DNA from: Treponema sp. UBA3819
GTDB taxonomy: Bacteria; Spirochaetota; Spirochaetia; Treponematales; Treponemataceae
Assembly (NCBI GenBank): GCA_002369025.1
Contig: DFDV01000199.1
Coordinates: forward strand, 1 to 5,951
Direction of reading: 5' to 3'
Length of the DNA: 5,951 nt
In this document: one piece after another, positions 1-5,951 of the stretch
Layout: every line of letters begins with the position of its first letter
How positions within the stretch are numbered: position 1 is the stretch's first letter
Position numbers and translations under genes: made by a program
Notes under the pieces: generated by a model
What the model was told of the DNA's origin: nothing
Database searches by the model: none
Seen by the model: the letters and a program-made list of their open reading frames with translations, nothing else

Positions 1-100
1 AAACTGAATTTTTTGGAGGTTGCGTTAAAACATCTGTGCAGTGCTTTATCGGGCAGAACCCGAAATCTTGGTATTACAAGCTAATCTTAAGGAGATTAAA
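1..100 (+). other. Leader region, possibly the 3' end of an upstream gene
   Basis: Two forward frames are open from the window edge. One ends at TAA 82-84. The other ends at TGA 102-104 and would overlap the gene 1 ATG in an ATGA arrangement typical of translational coupling. Neither tail is recognisable, so I cannot say whether this is coding or untranslated leader. A short hairpin can form (CGGG 50-53 with CCCG 59-62), but no T-tract follows, so it is not a standard terminator. No well-spaced -35/-10 pair was found. Confidence 0.25.
89..94 (+). promoter_or_regulatory. Ribosome binding site of gene 1
   Basis: AAGGAG lies 6 bases before the ATG at 101. It decides the start. A GTG at 41 would give a longer protein in the same frame, but it has no Shine-Dalgarno and would bury the lipoprotein signal peptide 20 residues into the protein. 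Confidence 0.8.
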
Positions 101-1534
101 ATGAAAAAAATTCTTGTTTGTACTTTTATTTTTACTGCGGCTCTTTTTATTTCAGGTTGTGCTACAAATGTGGCAAAACTTGCAGATTCAAGTGATGGCG
201 TCGGGGCAATCAAAAAGCTTTCCAAGATGCTCATAAAAGACAGCGGCGATCAGGAAGCGGCTGATGTATTTGACGAAGTTTACAGACGTGAGATGGACAA
301 TAACCTGACCGTAATTGGAAATGGCGTTGACAGGATTTTAAGTGATTTTGCAAAGAGTCAGGGAAAGTCCACTGCAAAAGATGCCCTTGCCTCCATTGTT
401 AAGGATCTTGGTGAGAAAAGAAAAACAAATTCTTATACTGTAATGAATTCAACTGCCGTTCAGGAAACGGAAAAACGTCTTTCTGCCCTCAAGGGCGCTT
501 ACTATGATTTGATGGAAATTCAGAAAGCCGTAAAGGAAATGCCTGATGAAATTGGCGGAGAAACTGTTTATACGGTAGAAAAAAACAGCTCTGATTTTGA
601 GAAAGGCTGGACTGACACAGCAAATGCAATCGGTGACTTCTATGTTCTCTGCGCAAACTCCATGCTTCCTTCCATTGATACGGCGGATATGGCCCGCATA
701 ATTGAAATCCTGGAGAAAAAGGCCTATCCGGCATATCAGAGCTATGACAAGGTGCAGACCGTAAAGAAGACAATAGGAAAGCTTTCTTTTGAGAACGCAG
801 AGGCGTACCTTTCAAATGCAAGAAAATATCTTGAGTCCTACAGCAAGGATTCAACAAATTCCGACAAAAAATCTGACGCGGCTTTGGGACTTCTTTCCGC
901 GACGGGAGCGCTCACCAACTATTCCAAAGCCAAGGAGTGGGATTCAAGCCTGAACATTACGGAAAAGAATAAGGAAGCGAATTATCTCTTCGGTGTGGCG
1001 AACTTAAATCCGGTTCTGGACGGAATCGAAAGCAAGCCAAAAGATGCCTTGAAAAGCGCTTTCAGTGCCTTTACCGATGCAAAGGGATTTAAGGATTCCT
1101 ATGAGCTTAGAAAACTTTCACGCAGCTGGAGGGCAAAATACGGGGACGGCGAGAGATTTGTAATTTCCAAGTTTGTTTACACTACTACAGGTACTGAGCT
1201 CTTGTATGACGAGGAAGGAAATCTTGCATCGATAAAAGGAAAATCTGTTTCAGAATTGAGCGCAAAAGAAATCAAAGAGTATGACGAGTGGGATCACAGC
1301 GAAATCATCTTGATTGACGGATGCTTTGACCAGCTCAGGGGAACTCACAGTCTGGTTCTCGCTACCGATTTGTATGGAAAACTTGTGGAGACAGCTTATG
1401 AGATTTCTGATGACGGGACCATCACTGTTAAAAATCAATATGGAAAAGTAACAAACACCTTTACCACGGAGGACGGTGGAAAGACATACATTGAGAAAAT
1501 TCAGGGAAGCGTTACTTACTATACGAAGCGCTGA
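101..1534 (+). CDS. Exported lipoprotein with helical body and beta-rich C-terminus
   Basis: This is a 477-residue predicted lipoprotein of unknown function. A short basic start (MKK) and hydrophobic stretch lead to lipobox I-S-G-C at residues 17-20, so Cys20 should be lipidated and the protein membrane-anchored outside the cytoplasm. Residues 30 to about 335 look mainly helical and charged. A helical F-x-x-A-x-x-[YF]-K-D-[SA] motif near 325-334 resembles degenerate tetratricopeptide-type repeats. From about 345 to the end the chain is Thr-, Gly- and Tyr-rich and probably beta. The segments 36-61 and 140-152 match gene 3 colinearly (14 of 26 and 10 of 13 identical), so the two lipoproteins are paralogues. 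It is probably the first gene of the operon visible here. I recognise no named family. The reading frame and lipoprotein call are secure; function is unknown. Confidence 0.9.
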   Translation: MKKILVCTFIFTAALFISGCATNVAKLADSSDGVGAIKKLSKMLIKDSGDQEAADVFDEVYRREMDNNLTVIGNGVDRILSDFAKSQGKSTAKDALASIVKDLGEKRKTNSYTVMNSTAVQETEKRLSALKGAYYDLMEIQKAVKEMPDEIGGETVYTVEKNSSDFEKGWTDTANAIGDFYVLCANSMLPSIDTADMARIIEILEKKAYPAYQSYDKVQTVKKTIGKLSFENAEAYLSNARKYLESYSKDSTNSDKKSDAALGLLSATGALTNYSKAKEWDSSLNITEKNKEANYLFGVANLNPVLDGIESKPKDALKSAFSAFTDAKGFKDSYELRKLSRSWRAKYGDGERFVISKFVYTTTGTELLYDEEGNLASIKGKSVSELSAKEIKEYDEWDHSEIILIDGCFDQLRGTHSLVLATDLYGKLVETAYEISDDGTITVKNQYGKVTNTFTTEDGGKTYIEKIQGSVTYYTKR

Positions 1535-1544
1535 GCCGCTGTCA

Positions 1545-1572
1545 GGAGGCTGTTCAGAAATGGACAGTCTCT
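1545..1572 (+). other. Intergenic RNA hairpin between genes 1 and 2
   Basis: Bases 1545-1555 can pair with 1562-1572 in an 11-bp stem (three or four G-U pairs) around the 6-base loop AGAAAT. It starts 11 bases after the gene 1 stop. No run of T follows (next bases GATCTGCAATT), so it is a poor intrinsic terminator. It may instead stabilise the upstream mRNA end, be a processing site, or weakly attenuate transcription. The pairing is seen directly; the role is inference. Confidence 0.4.
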
Positions 1573-1587
1573 GATCTGCAATTATTC

Positions 1588-1594
1588 AAGGAGG
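1588..1594 (+). promoter_or_regulatory. Ribosome binding site of gene 2
   Basis: AAGGAGG lies 5 bases before the ATG at 1600. It is a near-perfect match to the 16S rRNA anti-Shine-Dalgarno and suggests efficient initiation. The same context, GGAGGTAATCATGAAA, is repeated at the start of gene 3. Confidence 0.85.
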
Positions 1595-1599
1595 TAATC

Positions 1600-3651
1600 A
1601 TGAAACGAATCATAAAGGTAATTGCACTCGTTTCAATAGTTGGACTTACATATAACTCCGTTTTTGCCGCCACCAAGGAAAAGTTCAATCGGACGACAAC
1701 CACAGAAACAAGCAAATCTACTGACGAAAAGCAGTCCGCGGCATTGGCGTATGACAAGGGGTATCAGGCAGGATTGAACGGAATTTCTGCAAACGTAATC
1801 GTTCCAAAAGCATACGCGGCACATTCAAAAGAATATACTGAAGGCTATAAAAAAGGTTATGCCGAAAAACAGGCCGCGGATTTAGCTTACGAAAAAGGAT
1901 ATCAAGCCGGAAAAGTTTCCAATACTCCAAAAGTAACTGTTCCAAAGGCATATTCGGCAAACTCCAAAGAATACACAGAAGGCTTCAAAAAAGGCTATGA
2001 CGAAAAACAAGCCGCAGTCCAGACTGCTTACAACGCCGGCTACGATGCAGGTACAAAAGGAACTTCCGCAACTGCATCTGTTCCACAGGCATATTCGGCA
2101 AATGCCGCGGATTACACTAGAGGCTATCAGCAGGGATATAACGACAGACAGGGAGCGTATGACGCAGGATTTAGTGCAGGATATCTGGCAGGAGAAACAG
2201 AATCAAGCAGCGTACCTTCCTCAATTCCCGGAGCATATTCAAAATTTACATCTGCTTACAAAATGGGATATGGTTCAGGCTGGGCTACAAAAAGACAGGA
2301 AATCATAATTTATAAAGAAGGATACAATGAAGGTCTGAGGGGGCTTTCTGAAACTGCGGCTGTTCCAAGAGACTATGCAGGCGCGGAATGGATGTCAAAC
2401 AAGTACACTGAAGGTTATGCCGCAGGGCTGGCGGACTACTTGGCTTCACCGGAGGCTGCCGAAGCTGCCAAAAACGCGTACGATGCAGGGTATTCAGAAG
2501 GCCTGGAAGCTGGAAAAAGAAATCCTCATGTAGATAGAAATAATCCTGAAGTTCCGGGTATCTATAGTGTTTTTAAAGACAAATACAAGGAAGCCTATAG
2601 AACAGGTGTTGCTGAAAGCGTCGTTCAATTAGGTTATGGCGACGGATACGCAGCCCGGGAAGGAGAACGTATTAGTAGAAGCCTTTATTCTGTAGAAGGA
2701 TACTATACTGGTTACAGCAAGGGTAAAAGTGACAAGGCTGCAGGCTGTAAATCTGCATATCCAGTGAATGAAGATCTCATTAAGTATTCTTCTATGGTTT
2801 ATGTAGAAGCAGGGAAAGGCAGTGGAAAAAAAGTTGAGTCCGGAGGAGACGGACTCCTCGATGATTATTACGACATTGCTCCTTTCTTCATTGGAAAGTA
2901 CGAGGTTACTCAAGAATTCTATGAGTCAATTTTGAAAAGGCGGGGGAATGTGAAAGTTGGAAGACCTACATATACCCTTGACGCTAAGCCTTCGAGTTTT
3001 GGGGAAGATACGCTGGTAAGCGGAGAAGTTCAGAAAAACAGACCCGTGGAGTCTGTCACATGGTATGATGCAGTTTATTTTTGCAATGCATTGAGTCAAA
3101 TTCAGGGACTCACCCCTGCTTATGCAATCACGATCAAGAAACTCGACATCTCTTTGGACGAAACCCATATTCTGGATGCAGATGTTACATGGAACAGGGA
3201 AGCAAACGGATATCGCCTTCCGTCAGAAGAGGAGTGGGAATTCGCGGTCCGCGGCGGAGACCCGAATGCAAAAGACTTTACCTATTCATTTAGTGGTGCA
3301 TCTGATAAATCCTTCACATTTGGAAACAAAACAAGCAGGGCTTTGGATAAAGTCGGCTGGTATTCTTATAATCCAAGCGGAGTAACGGAAAATACTCAAG
3401 GCAGCAAAGGTGTTCCGGGTTATTGCACTCACGAAGTCGGAAAGAAGAATGCCAACAGATTGGGAATCTTTGACATGAGCGGAAATGTTGCAGAAATGGT
3501 CTTTGATTTGGGAGATGGCAATGAACGCATATTGCGTGGCGGCTCTTATGCCACTAGTGCTGCATCTTGTCATGTCGTGGCGTGGAACGATCAGGATCCT
3601 TCCGTTCGATCAACAGGAATCGGCTTCCGCATTGTCCGAAACGCAGAATAA
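1600..3651 (+). CDS. Secreted GYxxG-repeat protein with FGE-sulfatase/SUMF1-like domain
   Basis: This 683-residue protein has a type I signal peptide: basic start, hydrophobic core at about 7-17, and V-F-A-A at 21-24 with likely cleavage after 23 or 24. It has no lipobox, so it should be released into the periplasm or outside. Residues 50-381 hold about seven repeats with paired Y-x-x-G-Y-x-x-G motifs. Residues 399-683 form a formylglycine-generating-enzyme-like domain. Hallmarks are MVYV at 399, GKYEVTQEFY at 432-441, RPVESVTWYDAVYFCN at 481-496, YRLPSEEEWEFAVRGG at 538-553, GIFDMSGNVAE at 622-632, RGGSY at 646-650 and GFR at 675-677. Cys657 aligns with human SUMF1 Cys336, but the position of Cys341 is Trp662, so true FGE catalysis is unlikely. 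The usual W in GNVWEW is Ala631. A structural or ligand-binding role is more likely (inference). It sits between two paralogous lipoprotein genes. Confidence 0.92.
   Translation: MKRIIKVIALVSIVGLTYNSVFAATKEKFNRTTTTETSKSTDEKQSAALAYDKGYQAGLNGISANVIVPKAYAAHSKEYTEGYKKGYAEKQAADLAYEKGYQAGKVSNTPKVTVPKAYSANSKEYTEGFKKGYDEKQAAVQTAYNAGYDAGTKGTSATASVPQAYSANAADYTRGYQQGYNDRQGAYDAGFSAGYLAGETESSSVPSSIPGAYSKFTSAYKMGYGSGWATKRQEIIIYKEGYNEGLRGLSETAAVPRDYAGAEWMSNKYTEGYAAGLADYLASPEAAEAAKNAYDAGYSEGLEAGKRNPHVDRNNPEVPGIYSVFKDKYKEAYRTGVAESVVQLGYGDGYAAREGERISRSLYSVEGYYTGYSKGKSDKAAGCKSAYPVNEDLIKYSSMVYVEAGKGSGKKVESGGDGLLDDYYDIAPFFIGKYEVTQEFYESILKRRGNVKVGRPTYTLDAKPSSFGEDTLVSGEVQKNRPVESVTWYDAVYFCNALSQIQGLTPAYAITIKKLDISLDETHILDADVTWNREANGYRLPSEEEWEFAVRGGDPNAKDFTYSFSGASDKSFTFGNKTSRALDKVGWYSYNPSGVTENTQGSKGVPGYCTHEVGKKNANRLGIFDMSGNVAEMVFDLGDGNERILRGGSYATSAASCHVVAWNDQDPSVRSTGIGFRIVRNAE
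1747..2742 (+). repeat. Degenerate tandem protein repeats, paired GYxxG motif (about 7 units)
   Basis: Each unit reads roughly A-Y-[DEN]-x-G-Y-x-x-G, a 12-20 residue loop with V-P-x-[AD]-Y in the better-conserved units, then Y-[TK]-x-G-[YF]-x-x-G-[YFW]. Units begin at Tyr51, 97, 144, 187, 238, 294 and 346 of gene 2, giving spacings of 46, 47, 43, 51, 56 and 52 residues. The first three are most alike; later ones drift, and the seventh merges into YYTGYSKG at 368-375. Glycines four residues apart suggest two tightly packed helices per unit (inference). GxxxG runs occur in proteins such as FliH, but this loop-containing unit is not one I recognise. DNA identity between units is much lower than protein identity. 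Confidence 0.85.
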
Positions 3652-3656
3652 TTATT

Positions 3657-3661
3657 GGAGG
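3657..3661 (+). promoter_or_regulatory. Ribosome binding site of gene 3
   Basis: GGAGG lies 5 bases before the ATG at 3667 and only 5 bases after the gene 2 stop (TAA 3649-3651). Ribosomes ending gene 2 could therefore start gene 3 directly. This supports co-translation of the two genes and this start choice. Confidence 0.85.
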
Positions 3662-3666
3662 TAATC

Positions 3667-5951
3667 ATGAAAAAAATAATGCACAAAGTAATGGCTGTCA
3701 TTTCAGTCATTGCCGTCAGTATTTTGGCAGGCTGTATGTCGGCAAAGCATTTGCTGGAAAAAGGAGACACAGTTTCTGCGATAGAAAAACTGGCGAAAAA
3801 TCTGACAAAGAAAAGTACAAGCCAGGATGACGCGGACATGTTTGTTTCGGTCTATCCCTATGCAGTTGAGGAGCGGCTTGAAAATCCTGAAACAGTTTCC
3901 GAAGTCGTGCAGGGCTTTATCGAATCAAAAAACGCGTTTTCTTTAGGGGTCGCGCTTGAGACTGTAAAAAAATCCTTGCCCGGCGGCACATTCATCGGGG
4001 AGGAAAGTTCCGTTCGGCAGGCTGTAAATCAGGCGGACAAGGCTTATACCCGTGCGGAGGATTTGTACAGAATCCAGAAGGCAGTCAGAGCAATGCCTGT
4101 TGAAATCGGGGATCCGAGAAAGGGAAACGTCTATCTGGTTGAAAAGTATTCGGATGATTTTTCCGCAAGATATAATGAAGCAAGCCGTGAAATGTCCAGA
4201 TTCGTATATGCGATTGCCGAAGCCGGATATCCGGGAAGCGGAGTAAACGAAAAGAAGAAACTTTACGACCTGTATGAAAAAGCTGCAAAGTACGATTCAA
4301 ATATAATCGGGGACTGCAATCTGAGACAGGCTTCTTTGGCATATTCAATCGGAGATGCACTTGTTTCTTCTTCAAGTCTTCAGGATAAAAAGGATGCGCT
4401 TGATTACTTTAAGAAGTGTGATACAAAAAAGCCCGGTTACAATGACGTTAAAAAAAGAATACTCGGCTGTAATTATGACATCGGAACATATTATCTGGAT
4501 CGCTTTGAGTCAGGAAAATCCCGTTCTGATATAAAAGAAGCAATTTACTATTTCGGTTATGCGAAGGATTACAAGGATGCCGTCAGCATGAAAGCCTATT
4601 GTGAAAGTCTGCTTTCGGAGCTTGACAATCCGCCATCCCAGGTTTCACAACCTGAGTCATCTGAGCCGACAGAGGTGAGGGCTCCTGAGGTGCTCGTTGA
4701 TTTTGGAAATCTTGTTTATTCTGAATCAGCTCCAATGGCAGCACTTACAATAAAGGTTTCAAATGCAGACCATTTGCTGAGTGCAGGCGAGTTTAAGGTT
4801 TCAAAGAGCAATACTATCGGTTCTGTAGAAATCGCTGCAAACAAGAGAGCTGCAAATTCATCAGCTCCCATGATTTATGTTGCTACGGTTTCCAAAATCA
4901 CAGGCGACGGCTCATTTACAATCAGCGTACTTAATCAAAAGGGTGGCGTCATCGAAACAAGTGAGACTTATACAATCAGCAAGGCAAAACTCTTTGCTCC
5001 TCCAATTCTTTCTTCCGGAAAGATTGTCTATTCAAAAACAGACTCAGACATTTCAGTGGATATTGTTGTCCGCAATCTGAAAAAAACAGTTACCCCTGCA
5101 GATATTGTAATCTCTCAGAATACAACAGGCGGAAAACTGACGGAAGTGAGCGTGGGAACATCTTCAACCGGATATCCGACTTACAACGCTGTGTTCGAGG
5201 GAGTCACACAGTCTGGAACCATCTTGCTTTCTGTTCTTGGTGATGACGGAAGTTTCATAGCAACATCTGATGGAAAGACAAGCATTTCCTATACGGTCAA
5301 TTTTGCAAATGTTTATGTTCCTCCTGTAACGGTTCCTGAAAAGACAGATTCTACTTCGTCTTCAACGGAAAAGCCTTCAACTGCATCATCTGCATCTTCG
5401 TCCGGCACAACAAACAGCAGTGCGGGAAAGACATCAACTACTGATAATCTGATGAAGCAGCCGCTTAAGCCTGCGGTAACATTCGGACCTCTCGTCTATT
5501 CAAAGACAGAACCCTCTGTCACGCAGACTGTATCGATTAAGGGTTTGACTTATGTACTTGCCGAAAAGAGTTTTGATGTGTCTGTAACTGGAAAAGCGGG
5601 TAAACCGATTATACAAATTCCTGCTGTCAAGACAAAACTTACGGAGACAAACGAAACCGTTTACGGAATAACAATTCCAAACATTGAGGGTGCGACCGGA
5701 TTTAGTGTAGTGATTCTTGATCCAAACGGAAAAGATGCTGTCGCAAAACATTCAGAAAAGATTGACTCCTCAAAAGTCTATGTTCCTGCAGTTCCGGTTG
5801 AAGTGACATTCGGCTCAGTTACATTCTCAAAGACTGACTATGAGGCGACTTTCCCCGTAAACATCAAGGGACTTGACTATCTTCTTACTGACTCCAACTT
5901 CGTAAAGGAAAATCAGGGCGGACTTGGATACACGGGAGTTACGGTAAAGAC
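3667..5951 (+). CDS. Lipoprotein, paralogue of gene 1, with C-terminal Ig-like repeats (3' partial)
   Basis: The frame is open from ATG 3667 to the window edge: 761 complete codons without a stop. The signal peptide ends in lipobox L-A-G-C at residues 20-23, so Cys23 should be lipidated. Residues 38-325 are helical and match gene 1, with AIEKLAKNL near 38, IQKAVRAMP at 136-144, then VYLVEK and DF. GYNDVKKR near 257 and DYKDAVSMKAY near 301 resemble degenerate tetratricopeptide-type motifs. After a Pro/Ser/Glu hinge (about 322-343), repeats of 104-109 residues begin at 345, 449, 605 and 714, each opening with a G-x-[LIV]-[VT]-[YF]-S-[KE] strand. A Ser/Thr-rich linker (558-601) splits repeats two and three. 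The architecture suggests an anchored helical base carrying an extended beta-sandwich stalk, perhaps for adhesion or assembly (inference). The gene lies 15 bases after gene 2, probably in the same transcript. No named family is recognised. Confidence 0.9.
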   Translation, partial: MKKIMHKVMAVISVIAVSILAGCMSAKHLLEKGDTVSAIEKLAKNLTKKSTSQDDADMFVSVYPYAVEERLENPETVSEVVQGFIESKNAFSLGVALETVKKSLPGGTFIGEESSVRQAVNQADKAYTRAEDLYRIQKAVRAMPVEIGDPRKGNVYLVEKYSDDFSARYNEASREMSRFVYAIAEAGYPGSGVNEKKKLYDLYEKAAKYDSNIIGDCNLRQASLAYSIGDALVSSSSLQDKKDALDYFKKCDTKKPGYNDVKKRILGCNYDIGTYYLDRFESGKSRSDIKEAIYYFGYAKDYKDAVSMKAYCESLLSELDNPPSQVSQPESSEPTEVRAPEVLVDFGNLVYSESAPMAALTIKVSNADHLLSAGEFKVSKSNTIGSVEIAANKRAANSSAPMIYVATVSKITGDGSFTISVLNQKGGVIETSETYTISKAKLFAPPILSSGKIVYSKTDSDISVDIVVRNLKKTVTPADIVISQNTTGGKLTEVSVGTSSTGYPTYNAVFEGVTQSGTILLSVLGDDGSFIATSDGKTSISYTVNFANVYVPPVTVPEKTDSTSSSTEKPSTASSASSSGTTNSSAGKTSTTDNLMKQPLKPAVTFGPLVYSKTEPSVTQTVSIKGLTYVLAEKSFDVSVTGKAGKPIIQIPAVKTKLTETNETVYGITIPNIEGATGFSVVILDPNGKDAVAKHSEKIDSSKVYVPAVPVEVTFGSVTFSKTDYEATFPVNIKGLDYLLTDSNFVKENQGGLGYTGVTVK
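4699..5951 (+). repeat. At least four beta-sandwich-like protein repeats of about 105 residues
   Basis: Within gene 3, units start at DFGNLVYSES (345), SSGKIVYSKT (449), TFGPLVYSKT (605) and TFGSVTFSKT (714, cut by the window edge). Units 2 and 3 end with N/K-VYVP-[PA]-V (549 and 704); unit 1 ends more loosely with KLFAPPI. Alternating hydrophobic residues and Gly/Asn/Asp turns suggest an Ig-like beta sandwich. Sequence identity outside the borders is low, so these are old duplications. More copies may lie beyond 5951. Confidence 0.75.
5338..5469 (+). other. Ser/Thr-rich linker in gene 3
   Basis: This encodes residues 558-601. In residues 559-598, 22 of 40 are Ser or Thr, with scattered Gly, Lys and Pro. 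It separates the second and third beta repeats. Such segments are usually flexible, extended and sometimes glycosylated in surface proteins; no modification can be read from the sequence itself. Confidence 0.75.

Noticed and set aside
20..49. Possible promoter TTGCGT ... CTTTAT
   Set aside because: Both boxes match the sigma-70 consensus poorly, so the pair is no better than chance in AT-rich DNA.
41..100. GTG start at 41 extending gene 1 by 20 residues
   Set aside because: It has no Shine-Dalgarno, and it would move the signal peptide and lipobox away from the N-terminus. The ATG at 101 has AAGGAG at ideal spacing.
489..857. Minus-strand open frame of 122 codons inside gene 1
   Set aside because: It lies wholly antisense to a well-supported lipoprotein gene, has a composition typical of a shadow frame (rich in Ser, Leu, Arg, Cys, Pro), and shows no domain.
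1545..1580. Intrinsic terminator after gene 1
   Set aside because: The stem is plausible, but no T-run follows it and gene 2 begins 28 bases later on the same strand.
1997..2308. Plus-strand frame of 103 codons overlapping the gene 2 repeats
   Set aside because: It is an out-of-frame shadow kept open by the repetitive codon pattern. It has no signal, motif or repeat structure of its own.
1747..2742. CRISPR array or DNA-level tandem repeat
   Set aside because: The periodicity is in the protein only. Units differ in length and codons, and they sit inside an open reading frame.

Overview
The window is gene-dense. Three genes lie head to tail on the + strand, and all three encode exported proteins. 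They look like one operon, with intergenic gaps of 65 and 15 bases and a good Shine-Dalgarno before each start. The organism is most likely a host-associated Treponema or related spirochaete. This is inferred from moderate-to-low GC content, AAA/GAA-rich codon use, lipoprotein genes and a secreted formylglycine-generating-enzyme-like (FGE-like) domain, a family common in that group. No marker gene proves it.

Layout. Bases 1-100 are a leader or the very end of an upstream gene; I find no convincing promoter. Gene 1 (101-1534) is a 477-residue lipoprotein with a largely helical body and a beta-rich tail. A 65-base gap holds a stable-looking hairpin (1545-1572) and a Shine-Dalgarno. Gene 2 (1600-3651) is a 683-residue secreted protein. 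Its first half is about seven degenerate repeats of 43-56 residues built on paired Y-x-x-G-Y-x-x-G motifs. Its second half is an FGE-sulfatase / SUMF1-like (C-type-lectin-fold) domain lacking one of the two catalytic cysteines. Gene 3 (3667 to beyond 5951) is a second lipoprotein with no stop before the window ends. It has an N-terminal half paralogous to gene 1, then at least four beta-sandwich-like repeats of about 104-109 residues, interrupted by a Ser/Thr-rich linker.

How they may work together (inference). Two related lipoproteins bracket a soluble secreted repeat protein with a non-catalytic FGE-like head. This suggests an envelope-associated assembly in which the lipoproteins anchor and the repeats form a scaffold or binding surface. 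No enzyme activity, toxin, nuclease or mobile-element gene is visible. The parts least explained by known families are the GYxxG repeat of gene 2 and the shared N-terminal domain of genes 1 and 3.
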